Source: Candidatus Woesearchaeota archaeon (GTDB taxonomy: Archaea; Nanobdellota; Nanobdellia; Woesearchaeales; JACPBV01). Taken from it: DNA of 10,802 nt. Location of the stretch: the NCBI GenBank assembly GCA_016180165.1, contig JACPBU010000027.1:1-10802 (forward strand), given 5' to 3'. Positions 5,409 through 10,802 of this stretch are shown here, one piece after another; position 1 is the first letter of the stretch, and every line of letters begins with the position of its first letter. The translations under genes and the position numbers were made by a program. Under the pieces are notes generated by a model. It was not told where the DNA came from. It searched no databases and was given only the letters and a program-made list of their open reading frames with translations.

Positions 5409-5825
5409 TTACTGCCCAACACTCCTCGGTCTTGTATAAAAATCCCCCCTATCACTTGTTTCTTCCCACTCATCCATCGCACGCATTATCTCGGCAAAAT
5501 AGGGATTATCAAAAGAAATGCCTCCTCTGGCAATCTTTCCCATCCTTTCCATTATTTTATCTGCGTTTTCTGGTTCACCTTCCAATTTCTCGAGGTATGC
5601 CTTAATCTGATATCCTTTAGCAACTAAAATTGTTTTGTCAAGCCTCAGCATCCAACCCACCCCTTGATCTTTCTGAAGAACCCTGCCAGCAGAAATTATT
5701 ACCTCAGTAAGTTGGCTTACCACTTTATCTTGCTGGCCGCCTTGTTTACCCATCTCAATGGCTCTTTCTAATCCCTTAGTTACATACCCCATTTCTGTTA
5801 TGTATAAATTAACCTCTATTGGCAT
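5409..5825 (-). CDS. hypothetical 138-residue soluble protein
   Basis: I do not recognise this protein. It starts MPIEVNLYITEMGYVTKGLE and appears mostly helical, with hydrophobic heptad-like spacing through about residue 85 and an acidic, Gly-poor middle (YLEKLEGEPENADKIMERMG). The tail, SDRGDFYTRPRSVGQ, is probably disordered. No Cys, signal peptide or membrane segment. The frame can be opened from a GTG at 5849, but the ATG at 5825 is preferred: an ATTTAAG TATA-like element at 5851-5857 lies about 29 nt upstream, the leaderless spacing used elsewhere here. It stands alone, with the 5212-5377 element downstream and about 460 nt of mostly non-coding DNA upstream. Regular codon use and the promoter support a real gene. 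Confidence 0.7.
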   Translation of the reverse strand: MPIEVNLYITEMGYVTKGLERAIEMGKQGGQQDKVVSQLTEVIISAGRVLQKDQGVGWMLRLDKTILVAKGYQIKAYLEKLEGEPENADKIMERMGKIARGGISFDNPYFAEIMRAMDEWEETSDRGDFYTRPRSVGQ

Positions 5826-5850
5826 TTTAATATAGGATAATGTGTGCACT

Positions 5851-5857
5851 CTTAAAT
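5851..5857 (-). promoter_or_regulatory. TATA-like element of the 5409-5825 gene
   Basis: Reads ATTTAAG on the minus strand, about 29 nt before the ATG at 5825. It overlaps the alternative GTG-initiated extension's upstream edge, so it favours the ATG start. Confidence 0.4.
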
Positions 5858-5930
5858 CCTTCCATCCTCCATCTTTAATATAGAAAAAGACACAAATACT
5901 AAGACAATAACCTGTCTTTTGCTATTACGA

Positions 5931-5963
5931 ACGGACAACTATTGTTCAATAATTTTTGTCCGT
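5931..5963. repeat. isolated hairpin, possibly related to the double-hairpin family
   Basis: An 8-bp perfect stem, ACGGACAA at 5931-5938 and TTGTCCGT at 5956-5963, encloses a 17-nt AT-rich loop. The loop shares TTCAATAATTT with copy B's loop, and GCTATTA occurs just outside the stem (5921-5927), as beside copy C. The stem sequence itself is unrelated. Kinship is therefore uncertain; the hairpin itself is clear. Confidence 0.5.
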
Positions 5964-5994
5964 GAGTATAGGTTAGCCTGAAAAATTTTGTAAC

Positions 5995-6189
5995 TTATAT
6001 GGGCTGAATACCTAACCCCTTCCCAACCTCAACTACCCTATACCTTAATCCATCCCTTAATTTATGGCGCATTTCTTGAGAGCCAGCCGGCCTGTGCAGC
6101 GCTGCAGCCGTCTCTTCACCCATAGAATACTTTACAAAACTTAGAGTACTGCCGTCATCCAGAACTTTTTATTCGAGCACTTGCGCCAT
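5995..6189 (-). pseudogene. short decayed reading frame with an in-frame TAA
   Basis: From the ATG at 6189 the frame reads MAQVLE, then TAA at 6171-6169, then 57 further codons: KVLDDGSTLSFVKYSMGEET, then AAALHRPAGSQEMRHKLRDG, then LRYRVVEVGKGLGIQPI and a stop at 5997-5995. The residue composition after the TAA looks like a real basic protein. The same frame is also open upstream of the ATG for 17 codons (KHCFILLEIGAISDEVF) without a start. This suggests a gene of about 80 residues broken by a point mutation. Alternatively, translation restarts at the internal ATG at 6123 and gives a 42-residue protein. A TATA-like TTTAAAAAC at about 6239-6247 is present upstream. Family unknown. Confidence 0.4.
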
Positions 6190-6285
6190 AAAAACCTCAT
6201 CACTGATTGCCCCTATTTCAAGAAGAATGAAGCAGTGTTTTTAAACCAATATGCTTATCGTTAATCTCTGAGAAAGGTTATCCTC

Positions 6286-6834
6286 TTAACTTATCAGCAT
6301 CGGTCCTTTCCTGAACTCAATCTCAACAGGCTCCATATTGTGCAGCAGCTGAACTATCCTCGCTCGTCCGCTTCTGTCAACCTTTGCTTCAACCGTGATG
6401 TTCTGCGATGGAAGCTGCCCGCCCCTTTCAAAGAAATACTGCTCGATGCCATATTTTACTGCCATCTCTTTCTTTTTAATTGTTTCAATATCTCCTTTGA
6501 TGAAGATGCCTTCTTTTGGCCTTTCTGTTGATGCAGAGGCGTAATCCCACGTCTTGTTTTCGTTTTCTCTCAAAAGCACATAGACTGTAATTCCTTCATT
6601 AGCGCCCTTAACAAGGGGAATTGTATTTATCTCGTAGCGTATCGCCATATACTGCCCCCTGAGGGGATCAAAAGGGTCAACAGGGAGTGTTTTCAGGATG
6701 ACGGATTTTCCTGCCGCCAGGGGGATATTGAGGAAGAGAGCCAAAGCTATGAGGAATCCAGCCAAAATACCAAACACAAGAGCTACTCTTTTGTAGCTGA
6801 AGTTCGGGTCTTTCCCACTAGCTTTCTGCGCCAT
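6286..6834 (-). CDS. GDYXXLXY-domain membrane-anchored protein
   Basis: A 182-residue protein with one N-terminal membrane segment (about residues 17-36, VALVFGILAGFLIALALFLN) and an extracytoplasmic beta-rich domain. The family motif appears as GQYMAIRY at 60-67, with Gln in place of the usual Asp, in the context VDPFDPLRGQYMAIRYEI. A second conserved stretch, YGIEQYFFERGGQ, also fits this family (Pfam GDYXXLXY). Genes of this family commonly follow a DUF2157 membrane protein gene, exactly as here. The frame opens upstream to 6912; I choose the ATG at 6834 because it places a short charged N-terminus before the membrane helix. Even so it overlaps the end of the upstream gene by 52 nt, which implies coupling. 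The function of the DUF2157/GDYXXLXY pair is unknown to me; an envelope role is inference. Confidence 0.82.
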   Translation of the reverse strand: MAQKASGKDPNFSYKRVALVFGILAGFLIALALFLNIPLAAGKSVILKTLPVDPFDPLRGQYMAIRYEINTIPLVKGANEGITVYVLLRENENKTWDYASASTERPKEGIFIKGDIETIKKKEMAVKYGIEQYFFERGGQLPSQNITVEAKVDRSGRARIVQLLHNMEPVEIEFRKGPMLIS

Positions 6835-7512
6835 TTTTCTATACCCCATCCTCCAAAAACTAAAATTATTCCACCAGTGATAAAGATGACTGCAAGGCTG
6901 GTATAGCCCCACAGGTCCATAATGAATCCTACGTATCTTGTAATGACATCAAGGGCAAAAAAGATAATCCCCAAATTGATTATTTTTGGCAGATGCTCCG
7001 ATGTCCCATAACCGATGACAGCAAGGATGATGCCAATAAAAGCGATATTGATGATTATCCAGACTGCCCACAAGATCGGGGGGAATTTTGCAGGGTTGCC
7101 CTCCCATCGGTTAAATCCTGTTGACCATTGGCAGGTTGGCTGTGTATTGCAAATGCCATACTCATTCTGGAACTCCTGGCATTTGTCTTCTACGCTGCAA
7201 TAATTTGGCCTCCAGGCGCAGTTAAGCTTATCTTTCTTCGACTCACAATCCGCTGATATCTGGTATTGGTAGCAATTCATCTCTACACATCGCTGATCAA
7301 TCTCATTCTCTTCTTTCCATTCGCAGGGCAAAGGTGATGACTGGCATGAGGATTTGTTGTTGAGATTCCAGCAGCCATCCTGCTGGCAGGTTCCCATCTC
7401 CCACCTGCACAATCCTTTTTCAGCATATTTGAGGCATTGCTCCCTGTCCTTGCTTGAGCGCATGCAAAGCTCGCCCTCCGGAATGCAGGCATTCCCATTC
7501 CATGCGCATCCC
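6783..7512 (-). CDS. DUF2157 protein, 3' segment: cysteine-rich insertion plus C-terminal membrane helices (frameshifted from the 5' segment)
   Basis: This is the second part of the DUF2157 gene, in a frame offset by one base. It is open as far back as 7631, but sense begins about 7512, where GCAWNGNACIPEGELC continues the cysteine pattern of the 5' segment. About 150 residues of Cys-rich sequence follow, built from repeats ending in CRWEMGTC, CEWKEEN, CAWRPNYC and CQWSTGF. Three or more membrane segments then follow (FPPILWAVWIIINIAFIGII, KIINLGIIFFALDVITRY, YTSLAVIFITGGIILVFGGW). The end, GGWGIEKWRRKLV, is the typical basic C-terminus of DUF2157 proteins. The Cys-rich part is therefore an insertion inside the family's membrane domain, probably facing outside. 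Removing one G from the run at 7510-7513 joins the segments into one protein of 542 residues. Confidence 0.75.
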
Positions 7513-8412
7513 CGGCTGTTTTGGTTGATCTCTGCTGCAGTTTTCTTCATCTCCATAATTGTAGCAGGATTTTGTATAGCATTTTCCGACGATATCCGAA
7601 GTAAAGGAGGTAGAGCCGATAAGGATGGCAAGAATCGCTACTATTGCGCCAAATCCAGCGATCTCTTTTGTTTGAGAAACCTTTTTTCTTATAGCGGAAG
7701 AAATTCCCAGGATGCCAAAAATAATGGATAAAAGCAAAAAAGCTGAGGGGAACCAGATCTGTGAGGGAGCTGAAAGGACTCCTTTTGGCCACATGCTCGG
7801 GAGCAAGCTCTGGAAGCTTAGCACATAGGTGAAAGCAAGGATATAGAATGCTGTCCAAAATTGATAGGCTCTTGCAAAAAGATGGTTCTTTGACTTATGG
7901 AACAGATAAAGCCCAAAGAGGATGATAGCGACGAAAAGCAATGCGAAGGCAAGGACGCCAGGCCTGAACTCTTCGAACCTTTCTGAAAAAGCAAGGAACT
8001 GGGCAACAAGCCATCCCAGAAACTCAGCAAGGGAGATGGCAAGATTGAATGAGCTGTTAAGCGCATAGGCAGTAAAACCGACGCCTGCCCATGACATCAG
8101 GAGCAGCCATGCCGTCCCCTGTAAAGAGGCTTCAAAAGAAAATATCTGCGCGATGAGGAAAAGAGTAAGCGTATAGAACAATGCCCCGAGCGCATGAAGG
8201 GATTTCCCGATTCCCTCGTGCTTCCTGATCCTGAAAAAAGTCCCGGAAAAGAATGATGCTCCCGTAACAGCGATCAAGATAACAATCTTAACCCATTTAT
8301 TGATCTGATGCCAGTTCTGGGCGATAAGCCAGGCAAATCCCAATGCTATCAGGACAGTGCCGAAGACTGCTACAATGGTGCCGAAGGTGGCTGCTTTCTT
8401 CGATTTGAACAT
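7420..8412 (-). CDS. DUF2157 membrane protein, 5' segment (true product continues in another frame)
   Basis: Starts at the ATG at 8412, immediately where a TATA box at 8434-8442 predicts transcription to begin. Residues 1-300 contain about nine membrane segments, beginning TIVAVFGTVLIALGFAWLIA followed by QNWHQINKWVKIVILIAV. The pattern A-x-N-W-x-x-I followed by a helix is diagnostic of DUF2157. The first segment starts almost at once, so the leading cytoplasmic helix seen in many family members is missing. After the ninth helix come VGKCYTKSCYNYGDEENCSR and then QPKQPG, the first cysteine module. Beyond about 7512 the frame becomes nonsense-like and stops at 7420; the real continuation is in the +1 frame (6783-7512). 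The cause may be a sequencing or assembly indel in GGGG, a real mutation, or recoding. The function of DUF2157 proteins is unknown to me. Confidence 0.8.
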   Translation of the reverse strand: MFKSKKAATFGTIVAVFGTVLIALGFAWLIAQNWHQINKWVKIVILIAVTGASFFSGTFFRIRKHEGIGKSLHALGALFYTLTLFLIAQIFSFEASLQGTAWLLLMSWAGVGFTAYALNSSFNLAISLAEFLGWLVAQFLAFSERFEEFRPGVLAFALLFVAIILFGLYLFHKSKNHLFARAYQFWTAFYILAFTYVLSFQSLLPSMWPKGVLSAPSQIWFPSAFLLLSIIFGILGISSAIRKKVSQTKEIAGFGAIVAILAILIGSTSFTSDIVGKCYTKSCYNYGDEENCSRDQPKQPGMRMEWECLHSGGRALHALKQGQGAMPQIC

Positions 8413-8433
8413 TTCTGTTGTGTGTTGGACAGA

Positions 8434-8442
8434 TTATTTAAG
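8434..8442 (-). promoter_or_regulatory. TATA box of the DUF2157-GDYXXLXY operon
   Basis: Reads TTAAATAAT on the minus strand with its centre 26 nt before the ATG at 8412, predicting a leaderless transcript. Confidence 0.6.
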
Positions 8443-8502
8443 CCTTTGTTTTTTCCCTGTTCTTCCCTTAATGAAGGGCATCGTTACCAGGATAACATTA
8501 GG

Positions 8503-8511
8503 TTAAAATAT
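8503..8511 (+). promoter_or_regulatory. TATA-like element of the 8542-9228 gene
   Basis: TTAAAATAT, centred about 35 nt before the ATG at 8542. It predicts initiation near 8533 and a leader under 10 nt. Confidence 0.45.
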
Positions 8512-8541
8512 TAGCCATAATCTTTTTCAAAATGAGCCCAT

Positions 8542-9228
8542 ATGCAAGTCTACGAATTGATCCATCTCAAGGAAATTGTTGAGCATTCCCGCAGAAATGG
8601 GAAGCCAATTACCCAAGCGGCTGTTCTTTATACGCCATCACCAAGATACATCTGGGACTCTGCCTTAATTGCCTCGGAGAGCAAGATTAAGGATCCCCGG
8701 AAAGGCGTCCCTTCTCACCTTCATTTCACCCTCATCAATGACCTGCATAATCCAGCAAAAAGGATGAGGGTTGCCTCAATCTCAAACCGTGAAAAGGGGA
8801 TTGAAGGATATCTTATTGGAGTTGGGACTTCTGTGGAAGATAATGGAAGCACAACAAGGCTTTGCTTTTTCCTATCGGAATCTTCCAATTTCCCGAAGCG
8901 ATTGCCAGCTTTGCTTACAGATTATAAAGACGGGGCATCACAGGGAGGGATGATAACTTTGCCGGGCAAGATCCCTGCCGGCGATAGGGAAAACGGCATT
9001 GCCTTGGATGACTTGATTGAGCACGGTATTATTGGGTTTTCAGATAATCGAAGTGTTTTTAAGGACTCTGTTGAAAAAATAAAGGGAGAAAGCCATGCCA
9101 TTGTTAACGATGGCGTTTCCGGAGATGATGCATGCCTCCTGCGGGGATATGGGTGTTACGGCGCAAAAAGAGGGCAGTTTTGGGCACTAAACGGCCTCTC
9201 AGCCCAACAGCCACTGCAATCAAAATGA
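8542..9228 (+). CDS. hypothetical 228-residue protein
   Basis: I do not recognise this protein. It begins MQVYELIHLKEIVEHSRRNG and has no signal peptide or membrane helix. Visible features are a mixed alpha/beta region (VPSHLHFTLINDLHNPAKRM, then RVASISNREKGIEGYLIGVG), a Gly-rich loop (DYKDGASQGGMITLPGKIPA) and a C-terminal GDDACLLRGYGCYGAKRG with two Cys. The start is the first ATG in frame after the TATA-like element; an ATG at 8532 is out of frame and stops after 16 codons. Upstream it is divergent from the DUF2157 gene; downstream it converges on dapA. The last 35 residues are less protein-like, and overlapping frames stay open on both strands from about 9104 to 9347, so the 3' end may be shifted by an indel. 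Existence is likely; function unassigned. Confidence 0.7.
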   Translation: MQVYELIHLKEIVEHSRRNGKPITQAAVLYTPSPRYIWDSALIASESKIKDPRKGVPSHLHFTLINDLHNPAKRMRVASISNREKGIEGYLIGVGTSVEDNGSTTRLCFFLSESSNFPKRLPALLTDYKDGASQGGMITLPGKIPAGDRENGIALDDLIEHGIIGFSDNRSVFKDSVEKIKGESHAIVNDGVSGDDACLLRGYGCYGAKRGQFWALNGLSAQQPLQSK

Positions 9229-9388
9229 GTATTGATTGGAGTCTTTCCTTTTGCCTCGCAGGGCAACTATTACATTCAGGGCGGATGTTACCGGCCAAAA
9301 TTAATGGCGAGAATTCAGGATCTTCCCTGAGTTTTGCAGAAGGCTAAATAAAAAAGGCTGCAAAAGAAAGAAAAAGATATCAAGAAAT

Positions 9389-9436
9389 GAACAGGAAAAT
9401 TTCAAATCATAACCAATAGTGAAATTTTCTTTTGTT
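9389..9436. repeat. imperfect hairpin beside element copy C
   Basis: The arm GAACAGGAAAATTTC at 9389-9403 pairs, with a small bulge, with GAAATTTTCTTTTGTTC at 9420/9421-9436, around a 17-nt loop. It is not present beside copy A, so it is not part of the 92-bp unit. Confidence 0.55.
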
Positions 9437-9465
9437 CAGTAAAATCTAGACTGGATTTATATTTT

Positions 9466-9557
9466 ATAGTAAATCACCAAAATTCTCGAAAATCCAAAAG
9501 GTGATTTACTATACTTGAAAATCTCGCAATATTTCGATAATTAACGAGATTTGCTAT
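9466..9557 (+). repeat. 92-bp double-hairpin element, copy C
   Basis: Inverted relative to copy A, 90 of 92 bases equal; the two differences both lie outside the stems. Hairpin 1 pairs 9466-9478 with 9500-9512 (13 bp; here extended to 14 by T9465-A9513). Hairpin 2 pairs 9519-9526 with 9545-9552 (8 bp, 18-nt loop). The left end ATAGTAAATC, the middle GATTTACTAT and the right end GATTTGCTAT are versions of one 10-mer. The left end could therefore pair with either of the other two, allowing two alternative folds. Like copy A it lies between two convergent 3' ends. Confidence 0.9.
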
Positions 9558-9579
9558 TATACACCATAAAAGAACTAAG

Positions 9580-9596
9580 AAAAAAAAAAGAAAAAA
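9580..9596 (-). terminator. T-tract terminator of dapA
   Basis: On the minus strand T6, C, T10 begins 6 nt after the dapA stop codon. Such U-rich tracts are archaeal intrinsic terminators. Confidence 0.6.
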
Positions 9597-9601
9597 GGCG
9601 C

Positions 9602-10576
9602 TCACCCAGTTCTTAAGAATCCAAGCGATTCCATCGTCCCCCTCAATATTTCCCTGTGAGGCACTCCATCTCTGTGGCTGCTCAGTTCGCACATCGGCAG
9701 CCGGTAAACTTCCCGGATATCAGGGAAACCCTGGTTGGATTGATGCATCATCGCCATTGCTGCCTTGACGGGAATGGGGTTTGTTTCGATGAAAATTCCA
9801 GCCTCGGCCCCAAACAAGCCGCTGTATCTTTCGTGGGCTGCCCTCACCTGATCCATATTTCCCTCAAGCCCATGCTGGACCATTTGGGCGATTTCCGCAG
9901 GGATAAAATTGCTTGCTACCGAAATTACTCCTCTTCCCCCGATTGCCATGAGAGCGTAGGTCTTTCCATCATCCCCTGACAGGACAACAAAATCAGAGGG
10001 CAACGTTTGCAGCACAGCCCTCATCTGGTGAATATCGCCGGAAGCTTCCTTCACTCCGATAACATTTCCATTTTGCCGCGCAATCCTGTCAAGCGTTGGC
10101 GTCTCAATGTTTACAGCAGTCCTCCCCCTGATGTTATAGGCGATAATCGGCATATCAGGAACACTTTCTGCAATTGAGCTAAAGTGCCTATACAGGCCTT
10201 CCTGTGTTGGCTTGTTGTAGTAGGGATTGACCAGCAATGAAGCATCTGCTCCAGCATGGTGAGCATGCATCGTCATGGTGATCGCTTCTCTTGTGCAGTT
10301 GCTTCCTGTCCCCGCAATGACTGGCACTCTGCCGTTTGCCTGCTCAACGGCTGCCTCGATGACCAGCCCATGCTCTCTTGGCGACAGCGTGGGGCTTTCT
10401 CCGGTAGTTCCGCATGGCACCAATCCATCAATCCCTTGCCCTATCTGCCAATCAACCAGGGCGCGCAATGCCCCATAATCAACTCCTGCCTCCCGTCCCG
10501 CTCTTGTCCTGAAGGGAGTAACCAACGCAGTATGCGCTCCCCAAAATCTTTCTCTGCCTGTTCTTGTGTTTGTCAT
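9602..10576 (-). CDS. dapA: 4-hydroxy-tetrahydrodipicolinate synthase (DapA)
   Basis: A 324-residue TIM-barrel aldolase that condenses pyruvate with aspartate semialdehyde in the diaminopimelate/lysine pathway. The pyruvate-binding CGTTGES lies at 55-61. NPYYNKPTQEG at 117-127 is a family landmark. The catalytic Tyr is in YNIRGRT at 147-153, and the Schiff-base Lys176 is in GVKEASGD. Arg152 matches the arginine that binds the aldehyde substrate's carboxylate in true DapA, which favours DapA over other members of the N-acetylneuraminate lyase family. The usual Pro or Val-Pro before G-R-T is Arg here. It is slightly longer than the roughly 290 residues usual, with short extensions at both ends. 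A strong AGGAGGAAA site precedes the ATG, unlike the leaderless neighbours, and the Arg/Ala-rich N-terminus looks bacterial. Acquisition by transfer is plausible but unproven. It is monocistronic in this window. Confidence 0.93.
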   Translation of the reverse strand: MTNTRTGRERFWGAHTALVTPFRTRAGREAGVDYGALRALVDWQIGQGIDGLVPCGTTGESPTLSPREHGLVIEAAVEQANGRVPVIAGTGSNCTREAITMTMHAHHAGADASLLVNPYYNKPTQEGLYRHFSSIAESVPDMPIIAYNIRGRTAVNIETPTLDRIARQNGNVIGVKEASGDIHQMRAVLQTLPSDFVVLSGDDGKTYALMAIGGRGVISVASNFIPAEIAQMVQHGLEGNMDQVRAAHERYSGLFGAEAGIFIETNPIPVKAAMAMMHQSNQGFPDIREVYRLPMCELSSHRDGVPHREILRGTMESLGFLRTG

Positions 10577-10581
10577 CTTGC

Positions 10582-10590
10582 TTTCCTCCT
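10582..10590 (-). promoter_or_regulatory. strong Shine-Dalgarno site of dapA
   Basis: AGGAGGAAA on the minus strand, with the GGAGG core eight bases before the ATG at 10576. It fixes the start codon and implies a transcript with a leader. An AATAAAAC element near 10604-10612 may be the TATA box. Confidence 0.75.
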
Positions 10591-10614
10591 ATTTTTTTCA
10601 ATTTGTTTTATTAG

Positions 10615-10724
10615 GCACTCCTTGTCTCTCCAATCAGCCTCTCCTTTTCCTTTCCAACCGACCACCCTTTCATTTTCCCATCAATCCAACCCAAATCTCT
10701 TTCCCTTTCCAACCAACCTCTCCC
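10615..10724. other. strand-asymmetric pyrimidine-rich tract upstream of dapA
   Basis: The plus strand is overwhelmingly C and T with scattered A and almost no G; the minus strand is purine-rich. An 11-bp direct repeat, CCTTTCCAACC, occurs at 10649-10659 and 10704-10714. The minus strand has an open frame without a start (ending WSVGKEKERLIGETRSA before TAATAA), which purine bias alone could produce. No gene is supported. Confidence 0.5.
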
Positions 10725-10736
10725 GTAATAGAAGTT

Positions 10737-10802
10737 ATGTATGTTGAATATGGTATGTCTCTACATGAGATTGCTGAAGAATATATCCCTGAAATATTCC
10801 AT
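10737..10802 (+). CDS. possible start of a gene running off the window
   Basis: From the ATG at 10737 the frame reads MYVEYGMSLHEIAEEYIPEI and FH to the edge. The phrase EYGMSLHEIAEEY resembles the first helix-turn-helix of small DNA-binding proteins, which often read G-x-S-x-x-E-I-A. No TATA box or ribosome site is evident in the pyrimidine-rich upstream DNA, and only 22 codons are visible. Confidence 0.3.
   Translation, partial: MYVEYGMSLHEIAEEYIPEIFH

Larger units (their letters stand above)
9229..9601. other. 373-bp convergent intergenic region
   Basis: Between the 3' ends of the 8542-9228 gene and dapA. It contains, in order: about 120 bp without clear features, an A-rich stretch (9347-9380), an imperfect hairpin at 9389-9436, a short AAATC/GATTT hairpin at about 9443-9457, the 92-bp element copy C, and the dapA T-tract. 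I see no convincing gene. A frame from 9132 to 9347 on the plus strand is open but looks like a shadow. Confidence 0.5.

Noticed and set aside
5826..5849. GTG start of the 5409-5825 gene at 5849
   Set aside because: The TATA-like element at 5851-5857 would abut it directly, leaving no room for a transcription start.
9104..9298. 64-codon minus-strand frame with a hydrophobic stretch
   Set aside because: No promoter or ribosome site was seen and it lies antisense to the end of a longer gene; a weak case.
2717..9557. A composite transposon bounded by the 92-bp inverted repeats
   Set aside because: There is no transposase or integrase inside, no clear target-site duplication, and arvABC in between looks like chromosomal core.
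9474..9692. 72-codon minus-strand frame ending in element copy C
   Set aside because: Its first part is a shadow of the dapA 3' end and its tail is the open frame of the repeat element.
10256..10747. 163-codon plus-strand frame
   Set aside because: Antisense to dapA and then extended through a pyrimidine-rich tract that naturally lacks stop codons.
1..10802. tRNA or rRNA genes
   Set aside because: Scanning both strands by eye, I found no cloverleaf with a T-loop TTCRANY block and no recognisable rRNA segment.

Overview
The window reads as archaeal chromosome, probably from an uncultivated euryarchaeal or DPANN-like lineage. Three things support this. Most genes have a TTTAAATA-type TATA box about 25-38 nt before the start codon and little or no leader. 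There is an archaeal ArvA-ArvB-ArvC cluster (Era-like GTPase, DUF2073, zinc ribbon). T-rich tracts follow several stop codons. Lineage assignment beyond Archaea is inference.

Layout. 1-1095 (-) is the 5' part of valS, cut by the window edge. 1151-1777 (-) is an unrecognised basic protein with a tandem pentapeptide stretch. 1904-2684 (+) is a toxin-antitoxin pair: a ribbon-helix-helix/UPF0175-like antitoxin and a DUF3368-like PIN toxin, with a palindrome over the promoter. 2921-3532 (-) is a pentapeptide-repeat protein. 3582-5154 (-) is arvA-arvB-arvC, whose GTPase drives extracellular vesicle formation in haloarchaea. 5212-5377 is a nested inverted repeat that could be a structured RNA or a mobile palindrome. 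5409-5825 (-) is an orphan protein and 5995-6189 (-) a decayed short reading frame. 6286-8412 (-) is a DUF2157 membrane protein followed by its usual partner, a GDYXXLXY protein; the DUF2157 gene is split by one base in a G4 run and carries a 20-cysteine insertion. 8542-9228 (+) is an orphan. 9602-10576 (-) is dapA, which looks bacterial in style and has a strong Shine-Dalgarno site. A purine/pyrimidine-asymmetric tract and a possible gene start close the window.

The most unusual signal is a family of short hairpin elements. Two 92-bp copies (2717-2808 and 9466-9557) are 90/92 identical in opposite orientation. Each lies in a junction between convergent genes, and each contains two hairpins. 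A third, diverged copy (4450-4504) sits between arvA and arvB. Its second hairpin keeps the 18-nt loop and shows a compensatory base-pair change in the stem, which points to selection on structure. No transposase is present, and the enclosed genes look like chromosomal genes rather than cargo.

How the genes relate: arvABC is the only clear multi-gene functional unit, and DUF2157/GDYXXLXY are a second, envelope-related pair. The toxin-antitoxin pair, the hairpin elements, the degraded frame and dapA suggest moderate genome plasticity around core genes.
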